This document shows positions 1 to 6,766 of a stretch of DNA of 10,479 bases, piece by piece. The translations under genes and the position numbers were made by a program. Each line of letters begins with the position of its first letter. Position 1 is the first letter of the stretch. Origin of the DNA: Akkermansiaceae bacterium UBA985 (GTDB taxonomy: Bacteria > Verrucomicrobiota > Verrucomicrobiia > Verrucomicrobiales > Akkermansiaceae); assembly GCA_002292185.1 (NCBI GenBank), contig DBBL01000153.1, forward strand, positions 1 to 10,479. Reading direction: 5' to 3'. The notes below the pieces were generated by a model. It was not told the DNA's origin and did no database searches. It worked only from the letters and a program-made list of their open reading frames with translations.

Positions 1-2406
1 CTTCAACTGATCCTCTTCTAACTGCTCAAGACGTGCACGAGCTGTAGTCAGATCCTGCTCAAGTTTTTCGCGGCCGGTAACGGCACTAAGCTCACGCTCT
101 TTGATATCATTGATTTCCCAGACAACACCAGCAAGCTTGCTCTCGAGTGACTCAACCTCACGGCTCGCCAGGGTAAACTGCCCTTGCAGAGTAGACTCTT
201 CAACGCGTGCTTTTTGTAAGCGCTCACGTGCAAGCTCGGCGGCCTCACGATTTTCCGTGACCAGCTTCTCCAGCTTGGCCAGCTGCTCACGAGCCTCCTC
301 ATCGACCCCTTCTAACTCTGCCACCTGGACCTCAAGATCACGCACCTCATTCTGGCGATCGAGCACAGAGCTTTGATCTCCCGAACTTGCTCCACCGGTG
401 ATCAAACCCTCAGGGGTAAACACCTCACCTCGCAGTGTGACCAGAGTGATATCCTTAAGCTCATCACGCATGCTCATCGCGGTAGAGAGATCACTCACAA
501 TAAGAACCTTTGAGAGCAGACTCTCAACGACGGCGGCCACCTTAGGGTCTGCCTTGACACGATCCATTGCCCACGTCTCAGCACCGTCTGGCACCGTCAT
601 CATCTGACCTGCGGCACTTGCCGCTACAAAGTCCTCAGGGATGATTGCAGCCTCACCAAGTTTCTTTTCTGTGAGACGATCAATGATTGCCTGTGCGTAG
701 TTGGAATCCGTTACTAAAACCGCCTGTAGATGAGAACCAAGTGCCGCCTCAACCGCTGCCGTGTAATCCTTCTCCACCTCAATGAGACCTGCGAGCACAC
801 CGCGCACGCCGTTGTTGAAGAACTCAGGCTCATCCAGTCCCTTGATGACCGATTGCGTGCCCTTTTCAAAACCCTCACCACTATCAACGAGCTGGCGCAG
901 CACGTCCATCCTGGATGACACATTGGCAAGCTCCTTGTGAGCCAAGGACGCCTGCTCACGGGAGGCATCAAGATCACCACGGCTGCGCTGGAAGGCACGG
1001 TCTGCCGCTGCCACTTCCTGCTCAAATGTCTCAAGCTTTGCGCTGCGGCTTTCCAAGTCAGTCGTGATACCGTCCAGCTCCATGACGGCCTGCTCGTGCT
1101 CCCCTTCTAGACGTTCATTCTCCTCGGCCAGTTTACGGGAGCGTTCTTGGCTGGTCTCCATCTGAGTGAGCACACTCTCGATTTTTGCCTGACTGGCAGC
1201 AATCACTGATTGCGTGGTATTCGCCTCACTGCGCAGGCTGCGGACAAGCGTCTCTTTTTGCTCACGCTCACTGCGCTGCTTCTGTGCATGGGCCTCGTGC
1301 TCGGCCAATAAATTCTGCTGTGACTCGATCCTTGTCGTTAGGTTATTGAGAGTCTGCTCCGCCTCTTCGAAATCAAGCAGTTGCTGATCGAGCTTCTTCT
1401 GAGCTTCCAGGATATCGTCCTTATTTTGGTTAACGCGTGCCTCCAGCTCGGATTGTCTCTCTTTGTTGAATGCGATGCGGCTCTCTGCAGCACTCGCAGC
1501 ATTGGTGTGATGATTGAGTTGTTGCCTGATCTCAGAGAGCTCCGCCTCAAGACTCTGGGCTGCATCACGCGCCTGAACCACTGCCTGCTCCTTCTCTGGC
1601 AGACCTACCTCCAGCTCATTCTCTCTCACCTCCAGTGAGCGGATCGAGTTTTCCAACTCGCTGAGTTCAGCCGTGTATTGAGTGTATTTACGGTGGCTAA
1701 GGTGTGAGTCTAGCACACGCACATCGGTGGCCAGCTCTTGATAGCGACGCGCCTTAGCGACCTGACGCTTGAGAGAATTCATCCTGCGCTCCTGCTCAGC
1801 GAGAACATCAGAAACGCGCAGTAAGTTTGCCTCTGTGTATTCCAGTTTGCGCAGCGCCTCTTTCTTCTCCTTTTTAAACTTAGTAATGCCCGCGGCCTCC
1901 TCAAAGACCATGCGGCGATCTTCTGGTCTCGAGCTGAGTAGCATATCGATCTTACCCTGCTCCATGATCGAGTAGGATGTGCGGCCAATGCCCGTGTCCA
2001 TGAACAGCTCATGAATATCACGCAGCCTACACAAGCTACCATTGATACGATACTCAGACTTACCGTCACGAAAGACACGGCGAGTAACGGCCACCTCATT
2101 GTAGTCCACCTTCAGAGTCTCTTCACAATCAGCCAAGGTCATGGTCACCTCGGCCATGCTCAATGCCGCGCGCGCCTTGCTGGTGCCACTCTTATCCGTG
2201 CCGTTGAAAATAACGTCCGCCATCTCACCTCCTCGCAGAGCTTTGGCAGATGTCTCACCCAGCACCCAACGGACTGCATCCACGACGTTTGATTTACCAC
2301 ATCCGTTTGGACCAACAATTCCCGTAACTCCGTGCGGGTGAAATTCAAATTTGGTTTTATCGGCAAAGGATTTGAATCCGTGGAGGTCTAATGATTTAAG
2401 ATACAT
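1..2406 (-). CDS. smc: Chromosome segregation/condensation protein SMC, N-terminal 802 residues (C-terminus outside window)
   Basis: SMC is the ATPase core of the bacterial condensin complex (with ScpA/ScpB) that compacts and segregates the chromosome. The minus-strand frame is open from the ATG at 2404-2406 to base 1 without a stop. The N-terminal head begins MYLKSLDLHGFKSFADKT. It carries the Walker A motif GPNGCGKS at residues 32-39 and the Q-loop region SIMEQGKID with Gln150. A long heptad-rich, Glu/Lys/Arg/Gln-rich coiled coil follows (about 170-500). The hinge lies at about 515-675 (GVRGVLAGLIEVE near 532, GLITGGASS at its end), and the return coiled coil then starts. The family is usually near 1,150-1,250 residues, so roughly 400 residues, including the C-loop and Walker B, lie beyond the left edge. 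No frameshift is seen. No clear Shine-Dalgarno precedes the start. It is transcribed divergently from lipB. Confidence 0.97.
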   Translation of the reverse strand, partial: MYLKSLDLHGFKSFADKTKFEFHPHGVTGIVGPNGCGKSNVVDAVRWVLGETSAKALRGGEMADVIFNGTDKSGTSKARAALSMAEVTMTLADCEETLKVDYNEVAVTRRVFRDGKSEYRINGSLCRLRDIHELFMDTGIGRTSYSIMEQGKIDMLLSSRPEDRRMVFEEAAGITKFKKEKKEALRKLEYTEANLLRVSDVLAEQERRMNSLKRQVAKARRYQELATDVRVLDSHLSHRKYTQYTAELSELENSIRSLEVRENELEVGLPEKEQAVVQARDAAQSLEAELSEIRQQLNHHTNAASAAESRIAFNKERQSELEARVNQNKDDILEAQKKLDQQLLDFEEAEQTLNNLTTRIESQQNLLAEHEAHAQKQRSEREQKETLVRSLRSEANTTQSVIAASQAKIESVLTQMETSQERSRKLAEENERLEGEHEQAVMELDGITTDLESRSAKLETFEQEVAAADRAFQRSRGDLDASREQASLAHKELANVSSRMDVLRQLVDSGEGFEKGTQSVIKGLDEPEFFNNGVRGVLAGLIEVEKDYTAAVEAALGSHLQAVLVTDSNYAQAIIDRLTEKKLGEAAIIPEDFVAASAAGQMMTVPDGAETWAMDRVKADPKVAAVVESLLSKVLIVSDLSTAMSMRDELKDITLVTLRGEVFTPEGLITGGASSGDQSSVLDRQNEVRDLEVQVAELEGVDEEAREQLAKLEKLVTENREAAELARERLQKARVEESTLQGQFTLASREVESLESKLAGVVWEINDIKERELSAVTGREKLEQDLTTARARLEQLEEDQLK

Positions 2407-2707
2407 AATAGTGACAGGTGTAAACAGGTAGGGTTTTTAAGGTTAGCGACAGTGGGTCAATACCATGCAAATGCTAGCCCGCTGGACAAGCTCTGCAGGG
2501 AATCAATATAACTGCCATCCAGACCGCTCCAAGCCAAATAGCATAAAAATAGCACATATGGTGTATTTTGGTGATTTTCACACTATATATAGCATAGCCA
2601 TTATTTAAGACAATCAAACTAAAAAGCTTCATCCACAGCCTTAGCAGATCAGCTCAACTCAGCATTCGAGACTTGTTTCCTTAGCCCGCAGCCACTACCC
2701 CAGCAGC
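2407..2707. other. Divergent intergenic region between smc and lipB
   Basis: This 301-bp gap separates two divergent genes and so should hold both promoters. I see no convincing ORF or RNA gene. Bases 2535-2625 are markedly A+T-rich and repeat the hexamer ATAGCA (in AAATAGCAT, AAATAGCAC and ATATAGCAT). A TATATA stretch at 2584-2591 could be a -10 element for lipB, but no good -35 sits 16-18 bp upstream. For smc, TTGACC on the minus strand (around 2455-2460) is a possible -35 without a good partner. Both promoter calls stay unresolved. Confidence 0.35.
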
Positions 2708-3349
2708 ATGCACTTGAGGCACCAATGGCTAGGTTCAGGAATTGATTACGATCAAGGACTGAAAATGCAGCACAGCCTCGTTGAGGGCATCCTCGCTGGC
2801 GATGAGCAGAACCATTTCCTCTGCCTCGAACACGCACCCATCTACACCATTGGCAGAACGCGTGATACCAGCTCGCTAGGAGAGCACACCGAGAGCCTCC
2901 CCTATCCCGTCATCGAGACCAACCGAGGCGGTCAAGCGACCTACCATGGTCCGGGACAACTCACCGGCTACCCCCTTGTTGACTTACGCCCCCTTGGCAA
3001 AGATCTGCATGCCTATATCCGCGCCCTCGAAGAGGCTCTCATTGAGACCTGCCTTGAATATGGTGTGCAAGCCACACGTCGCGATGGCCTCACAGGCGTC
3101 TGGGTCAACAACAAGAAATTGGCCTCCATCGGCGTCGGTGTCAAAAAATGGATCAGCATGCACGGCTTCGCCATCAACATCACCAAAGAAAGCCTTCAGG
3201 GATTTTCCTCCATCACCCCCTGCGGCATCAATGATGTTCTCATGACCTGCTTAGAGAATGAGTGTGATCAAGACATCAGCGTGAAAAGCTTTGCACAAAG
3301 CTGCCAAAAACATGTGGAAGCGTCTTTGGAGAAAATCGCGGTTTCCTAA
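2708..3349 (+). CDS. lipB: Lipoyl(octanoyl) transferase LipB
   Basis: LipB moves octanoyl from octanoyl-ACP to the lipoyl domains of 2-oxoacid dehydrogenases and the glycine cleavage H protein, the first step of endogenous lipoate synthesis. LipA then inserts sulfur. The 213-residue protein has the usual family length. It shows the hallmark RGGQATYHGPGQ block (73-84) and KLASIGVGVKKWISMHGFAINI (137-158), where Lys137 matches the catalytic lysine. TPCGI (170-174) supplies Cys172, which matches the acyl-accepting cysteine. The ATG at 2708 is the only standard start between the upstream in-frame stop (2642-2644) and the conserved region. Its ribosome-binding site is poor. No lipA is adjacent. 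The gene is divergent from smc and convergent with the AI-2E permease. The stop lies in a 15-bp tandem duplication, described separately. Confidence 0.96.
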   Translation: MHLRHQWLGSGIDYDQGLKMQHSLVEGILAGDEQNHFLCLEHAPIYTIGRTRDTSSLGEHTESLPYPVIETNRGGQATYHGPGQLTGYPLVDLRPLGKDLHAYIRALEEALIETCLEYGVQATRRDGLTGVWVNNKKLASIGVGVKKWISMHGFAINITKESLQGFSSITPCGINDVLMTCLENECDQDISVKSFAQSCQKHVEASLEKIAVS

Positions 3350-3362
3350 ATCGCGGTTTTCT
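3333..3362 (+). repeat. 15-bp tandem duplication spanning the lipB stop codon
   Basis: AAATCGCGGTTTCCT (3333-3347) is followed directly by AAATCGCGGTTTTCT (3348-3362), one mismatch in 15. The unit is a multiple of three and begins before the stop. As a result the first copy reads Ile-Ala-Val-Ser-stop, and the second, in the same frame, would read Ile-Ala-Val-Phe-stop. The duplication therefore sets the present C-terminus and leaves a vestigial second end downstream. Confidence 0.85.
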
Positions 3363-3445
3363 AAAAGCGCAGCTAATCACGGGAGAGCTTAAAGAAGAGC
3401 TTAATGGAGAGTCCAATCAGAGCCTCAGCTTAGCGGCTGACTGAT

Positions 3446-4639
3446 TTACTGATCCCCCGTTGCCCTCAGCGCATTGGCAGCATCCTCCACTACCTTGGCC
3501 TCTGCCTCCTGCTGGGCACTATCCTGCTGGTCTTTTTCCTTCTTCTTCTGAGCCTGGGTAGACTCCTTGATAATCTGCCGCTCAAGTTCTGGAGACTGGT
3601 TCTTACCCTGACTGATCGCCACACCTAGCCAGCGAAGCTCACGGCTGTTATCGAGAGCCACTTTGAAAATCATCGTCAATGGCACCGCCAAGAGCATGCC
3701 TACAGGCCCCCAAAGGAAACCCCAGAACAGCACTGAAATAACTACGATCACCGTGGACAAACCAAAGCGCCTGCCCAATAAAGCCGGCTCAAGGAAATTA
3801 CCTAAGAAACCATTAATCACCAGATATCCCATGGCGATCACCACAGCATGCTTGATGTCATGGGTGAGCAGAGCGAGGATCACAGGTGGTACGCCTGCAA
3901 TGATCGAGCCAATCGCAGGGATGTAATTAAGGGCAAAGGCAACAATGCCCCACAACAATGGGAAATCTACTTTAGCAGCCCAGCAGAGCAAACCCGCCAG
4001 CACACCGGTGGCAATACTGATCATTGTTTTGATACCCAGGTATTTCTGAATGTCCTTAGTAGCACTGAGCATGCGCTGAAGATTGGGCCCCTGAGCCTCA
4101 ACAATGGATTCAAACCTGCGGCCAAACATGCGTGCCTCGCTAAGCATGAACACCAACAGAATCAGCACGATAAATGAGCTTTTCAGCGTCTCAATCACAC
4201 CTCCCAAGAGTGAGGTGATATTCTCCTTAAAGAAGTCGCCGATCTGCTCAGCGGTCAGAAACTTTTTAATCTCTTCCTGTGCCCCCTCGATCTTAAGCTG
4301 CTCGAGCTGCGCGCCACCTGAGAGCGCTGCCTCATAGAGCTTACTACCGTATTGCTCTAAGCGATCACCCTCAGCCAAGTCATTGATCAGTAGAAATCCT
4401 ACCACCATCACTCCGGACAAAAAGGCAACCACCACCAACACGGATATCATCACGGAAAAAAAGCGGGGCACCTTATGTTCCCTCAGCCAGTTGGTAATAG
4501 GGAAACTCACCGCCGCTAAAAAGAACGCCAGCGATACAGGAATGAAAAAATCACGGGCGAAATACATACCCGTCAGCACCAGCACCGCCGACGCGAGCAA
4601 GAGCATGACTTTGTAAGATTCTGCAGGTTTGGGTGTCAC
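3446..4639 (-). CDS. AI-2E family transporter (PF01594-type multi-pass membrane protein)
   Basis: This is a 397-residue inner-membrane protein of the AI-2E/YdiK-PerM family. Characterised members have been linked to autoinducer-2 export or Na+/H+ antiport, but most are of unknown substrate, so only the family is assigned. The layout is typical: two to three hydrophobic segments at about 10-48 and 60-85, a soluble charged section (about 88-140), a helix at 143-167, then a hydrophobic C-terminal block (205-330). That block holds the signature FALNYIPAIGSIIAGVPP (235-252) and GNFLEPALLG (280-289). A Lys/Glu/Gln-rich cytoplasmic tail (about 350-397) is longer than needed for the fold. The start is GTG at 4637-4639, the only standard start after the upstream stop in frame. 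ATG at codon 12 is an alternative. No Shine-Dalgarno is evident. It is divergent from the HTH gene and has a plausible promoter at 4679-4707. Confidence 0.93.
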   Translation of the reverse strand: MTPKPAESYKVMLLLASAVLVLTGMYFARDFFIPVSLAFFLAAVSFPITNWLREHKVPRFFSVMISVLVVVAFLSGVMVVGFLLINDLAEGDRLEQYGSKLYEAALSGGAQLEQLKIEGAQEEIKKFLTAEQIGDFFKENITSLLGGVIETLKSSFIVLILLVFMLSEARMFGRRFESIVEAQGPNLQRMLSATKDIQKYLGIKTMISIATGVLAGLLCWAAKVDFPLLWGIVAFALNYIPAIGSIIAGVPPVILALLTHDIKHAVVIAMGYLVINGFLGNFLEPALLGRRFGLSTVIVVISVLFWGFLWGPVGMLLAVPLTMIFKVALDNSRELRWLGVAISQGKNQSPELERQIIKESTQAQKKKEKDQQDSAQQEAEAKVVEDAANALRATGDQ

Positions 4640-4678
4640 AACTATGTAAAAATAAAGACCAAGAAACAGGTCTGCCCA

Positions 4679-4707
4679 TTAATACCTGCAATCATTCTAT
4701 TTATCAA
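4679..4707 (-). promoter_or_regulatory. Putative sigma70 promoter for the AI-2E transporter
   Basis: On the minus strand, TTGATA (plus positions 4702-4707) is followed after exactly 17 bp by TATTAA (4679-4684). These match 5 of 6 and 4 of 6 bases of the consensus. Transcription would begin near 4671, giving a leader of about 30 nt before the GTG at 4639. One copy of the repeated 10-mer falls in the spacer and the other lies just upstream of the -35. Confidence 0.45.
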
Positions 4708-4718
4708 CGCAATCATTC
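4688..4718. repeat. Two direct copies of GCAATCATTC, 21 bp apart
   Basis: The identical 10-mer GCAATCATTC occurs at 4688-4697 and 4709-4718. The 21-bp interval is two turns of the helix, so both copies face the same side of the DNA. They overlap the putative AI-2E promoter in the divergent region, which fits a regulator binding site. The protein that would bind is unknown; the neighbouring HTH gene is a candidate only by position. Confidence 0.45.
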
Positions 4719-4816
4719 GCATTCATGAAAAAAAATATCTTCTGCGCGTAAAAACTTCTCCTCGCCCCCCTCTCGCGCTCTTGCCATCTGTCATAAAAAC
4801 ATTCAGATTAAGACCC

Positions 4817-5311
4817 ATGAAATCTCACGAAGTGCTGAAATCTGCTTTTGAAAATACCAGCCCGAAAAACATAGCTGCTGAATTAGGAGTCTCCCTCTCA
4901 CTCGTTTACAAGTGGGCGCAGGAACAATCCGACACCGGATCAGGCAGCCGTAATCCACTCGACCGCATCATCGAGATTTACGATCATACCCAGCACACAC
5001 CCATCATCGAGTGGCTCTGTGAACAGTGTGACGGTTACTACGTAGAAAACCCAGAGAGCAAAAAAGAAGATGACTACGGCATGCTGCCAGCGACCAATGA
5101 AATTGTCAGCCAGTTCTCCGCCATGCTACAGCGCATCTCTCACGCCGCTCAGGACAACTCCATCACCCAGGACGAGGCGCGCCAGATCCGCCTCAGCTGG
5201 GACAGGCTCAAAGGCTACACCGAGGGATTTGTGCGCTGCTGTGAGCAGGGTGACTTTGAGCGCATGCACGAGGAGGACAATCCTGAGCAGCCGCGGAAGA
5301 CACTTTACTAG
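4817..5311 (+). CDS. Small helix-turn-helix protein, phage CII/CP76-like
   Basis: This 164-residue protein is probably DNA-binding. Residues about 14-36 read as a helix-turn-helix: SPKNIAAELGVS forms the first helix and turn, and LSLVYKWAQE the recognition helix. A conserved-looking NPLDRIIEIYDHT (46-58), EWLCEQCDGYYVENP (65-79) and a C-terminal helical region (92-145) follow. The arrangement resembles phage regulatory CII-type (Phage_CP76) proteins found on many chromosomes; this is from memory of the family pattern. The start is taken as ATG 4817. The frame also opens at a TTG at 4781, but that would add 12 unlike residues. It is divergent from the AI-2E gene and ends 42 bp before pyrD in the same direction, so read-through or co-transcription is possible. 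No phage genes are nearby. The target is unknown. Confidence 0.8.
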   Translation: MKSHEVLKSAFENTSPKNIAAELGVSLSLVYKWAQEQSDTGSGSRNPLDRIIEIYDHTQHTPIIEWLCEQCDGYYVENPESKKEDDYGMLPATNEIVSQFSAMLQRISHAAQDNSITQDEARQIRLSWDRLKGYTEGFVRCCEQGDFERMHEEDNPEQPRKTLY

Positions 5312-5353
5312 TTCACCTCAAGAGGCTAGATCGCAAACAGCAACTTTTTATCT

Positions 5354-6391
5354 GTGACCAGCCATCAATACAAGCTCGCCCGCAACCTCCTCTTCCGCCT
5401 CGATGCGGAGCTCGCCCATGACATCTCCCTGGGCAGCCTGCGCTGGCTGGAAAAGCTTCGCCTCCTCGGCCTGATCACCCCCAAGGCACCTGCCAGTGAG
5501 CCCGTCGAATGCATGGGCCTCACCTTCCCCAACTGCGTCGGCCTCGCCGCTGGCCTTGATAAAGAAGGACGCTGCATTGACGCGCTCGGCCGCCTGGGTT
5601 TTGGCCACGTGGAGATCGGCACCATCACCCCGCGCCCGCAGCCGGGTAACCCACAGCCGCGCCTGTTTCGCATCATCCCAGAAGAAGCCATCATCAACCG
5701 CATGGGTTTTAACAACTCCGGCATTGATAGTGGTGCCAGCAACGTCGCCGCCTCATCCACCTTCCGCAAAAACGGCGGCATTGTCGGCTTTAACATCGGC
5801 AAAAACAAAGACACGCCCAACGAGCAAGCCACTGAGGACTACCTCGCCTGTCTTCGTGGCGCCTGGGACGTAGCAGACTATATTACGGTGAACCTCTCCT
5901 CCCCCAACACCCCGGGACTGCGTGACCTGCAAGCAGCAGATGAAACCGCCAGACTCATCGAGGCTCTGAAAAGCGAACAAGAGCTCCTAACTGGTGAGAC
6001 AGGACGCCGGGTGCCCATCGCCATCAAAGTCGCCCCCGACCTTGAGGACCAACACATCGCCGATCTCGCCAAAGTATTCCTCGACGGTGGCCTCGACTGC
6101 CTGATTGCCACCAACACCACGATTTCCAGAACCAAAGTCGAAGGCTGTGACTTCGCAACCCAGGCTGGCGGACTCTCCGGCGCTCCCCTCACCTTACGTT
6201 CGACAGAAGTCATTCAGGCCTTTTACAGCCACCTCGGCGAACAAGTCCCCATCATCGGCGTCGGCGGCATCATGACCGCCCAGGACGCCAAAGCCAAACT
6301 CGACGCAGGCGCCAGACTCGTCCAGCTCTACACCGGCTTCATCTACCACGGCCCACCACTGGTGAGGGAGATTTTGAAGATGGGAAATTGA
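5354..6391 (+). CDS. pyrD: Dihydroorotate dehydrogenase (quinone), class 2
   Basis: PyrD oxidises dihydroorotate to orotate in pyrimidine synthesis, using FMN and passing electrons to membrane quinones. The 345-residue protein has the class 2 N-terminal helical extension (about 1-45) that docks on the membrane, then the (beta/alpha)8 barrel. Motifs seen are GLAAGLDKEG (63-72), GFGHVEIGTITPRPQ (82-96), NRMGFNNSG (115-123) and NLSSPNTPGLR (180-190). In the last, Ser183 matches the catalytic base Ser175 of the E. coli enzyme. ATNTT (252-256) and the FMN-phosphate loop GVGGI (302-306) follow. The start is GTG 5354. The upstream in-frame stop at 5327-5329 leaves no ATG, GTG or TTG before it. There is no visible Shine-Dalgarno. 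The last codons run into a heptanucleotide repeat, so the extreme C-terminus (LKMGN) may be repeat-derived. It converges on dgt. Confidence 0.96.
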   Translation: MTSHQYKLARNLLFRLDAELAHDISLGSLRWLEKLRLLGLITPKAPASEPVECMGLTFPNCVGLAAGLDKEGRCIDALGRLGFGHVEIGTITPRPQPGNPQPRLFRIIPEEAIINRMGFNNSGIDSGASNVAASSTFRKNGGIVGFNIGKNKDTPNEQATEDYLACLRGAWDVADYITVNLSSPNTPGLRDLQAADETARLIEALKSEQELLTGETGRRVPIAIKVAPDLEDQHIADLAKVFLDGGLDCLIATNTTISRTKVEGCDFATQAGGLSGAPLTLRSTEVIQAFYSHLGEQVPIIGVGGIMTAQDAKAKLDAGARLVQLYTGFIYHGPPLVREILKMGN

Positions 6392-6408
6392 AGATAGAAG
6401 ATGGAAGA
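6374..6408 (+). repeat. Heptanucleotide array overlapping the pyrD stop
   Basis: Five consecutive 7-mers can be read: TTGAAGA, TGGGAAA, TTGAAGA, TAGAAGA, TGGAAGA. The pyrD stop (TGA, 6389-6391) is inside the third unit. The purine-rich strand is the plus strand. A second heptad array of different sequence closes the same intergenic region at 6767-6801, with its purine-rich strand on the minus strand. Confidence 0.65.
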
Positions 6409-6416
6409 GTGGGTGG

Positions 6417-6433
6417 CATGACCGCCGGTCATG
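6417..6433. repeat. Perfect 7-bp inverted repeat with 3-base loop
   Basis: CATGACC-GCC-GGTCATG forms a perfect stem. It follows pyrD by 25 bp but lacks a U-tract, so it is not a standard terminator, though it could protect the 3' end of the mRNA. Together with the bases just before it, it matches a piece of the dgt 3' coding region (6880-6908). Confidence 0.7.
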
Positions 6434-6460
6434 ATCTATCCCCCCGCGCGCCCCGACAAC

Positions 6461-6533
6461 CGAGTGGAACGAGATCGACAGGGAACGAAGTGACCGTGCT
6501 GCGAAGCAGTGCGAGCCGTGAGGCGGCGAGTAT
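6461..6533. mobile_element. Putative inserted 73-bp mini-hairpin cassette with CAAC flanking duplication
   Basis: CAAC precedes (6457-6460) and follows (6534-6537) this stretch. Removing the stretch and one CAAC rejoins CCCCGACAAC to GTCGGT, a 16-mer whose exact reverse complement stands uninterrupted at 6651-6666. Inside are CTGC-GAA-GCAG (6499-6509), containing the minihairpin-forming heptamer GCGAAGC, and GCC-GTGA-GGC (6515-6524). Recurrent CGAG/CGAAG words surround them. There is no ORF or transposase. If mobile, it would depend on functions supplied elsewhere. Insertion is inferred from the filled/empty pair alone. Confidence 0.4.
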
Positions 6534-6545
6534 CAACGTCGGTGG

Positions 6546-6596
6546 CCGCAGGCGCCCTCCCCAACTTAAACTTCAACTGCTTACTTAAACTGCCAC
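6546..6596 (+). repeat. Direct repeat module, copy A
   Basis: It begins CCGCAGGCGCCCTCCCC, passes through an AAC-rich stretch with two CTTAAACT words, and ends CTGCCAC. Copy B at 6702-6751 has the same order of parts. Over the last 41 columns of the alignment I count 32 identities with one gap. Most differences are TTAA to TCGA-type changes occurring twice. Confidence 0.65.
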
Positions 6597-6650
6597 TAGC
6601 CCTGAGCGGGCTGATGAAGGATTTCTGATGAATGATGGCGGAGATCAGGT

Positions 6651-6677
6651 ACCGACGTTGTCGGGGTGCCTACGGCA
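6651..6677. repeat. Twin triloop hairpins; uninterrupted copy of the cassette target
   Basis: CCGAC-GTT-GTCGG (6652-6664) is followed after two bases by TGCC-TAC-GGCA (6667-6677). On the minus strand the second reads as a C-GTA-G triloop. Bases 6651-6666 are the exact inverted copy of the sequence rebuilt by deleting the 6461-6533 cassette. Confidence 0.65.
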
Positions 6678-6701
6678 GAACTAAGAACAGCCGCGCAGCC
6701 A

Positions 6702-6751
6702 CCGCAGGTGGCCTCCCCACTCGAACTTGAACTCCCAACTCGAACTGCCAC
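6702..6751 (+). repeat. Direct repeat module, copy B
   Basis: It begins CCGCAGGTGGCCTCCCC, has AAC-rich text with two CTCGAACT-like words, and ends CTGCCAC. Its start lies within the hairpin GCCACC-GCA-GGTGGC (6698-6712) and its end is the left arm of GCCAC-GTA-GTGGC (6747-6759). Both hairpins are closed by a C-GNA-G triloop. Copy A is 156 bp upstream. Confidence 0.65.
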
Positions 6752-6766
6752 GTAGTGGCTTCATTC

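Noticed and set aside
2407..2707. Structured leader or riboswitch upstream of lipB
   Set aside because: The A+T-rich stretch and ATAGCA words give no strong stem or recognisable riboswitch core.
3425..3440. TCAGC/GCTGA hairpin between lipB and the AI-2E gene as a bidirectional terminator
   Set aside because: The stem has only 5 bp and no T-run follows on either strand.
5365..5832. 155-codon antisense ORF within pyrD
   Set aside because: The sense strand is a well-conserved class 2 PyrD; the antisense product is Arg/Ser/Pro-rich shadow sequence.
6388..6588. 66-codon ORF after pyrD
   Set aside because: It lies wholly in the hairpin/repeat mosaic, has no ribosome-binding site and a biased Arg/Gly/Ser-rich product with no domain.
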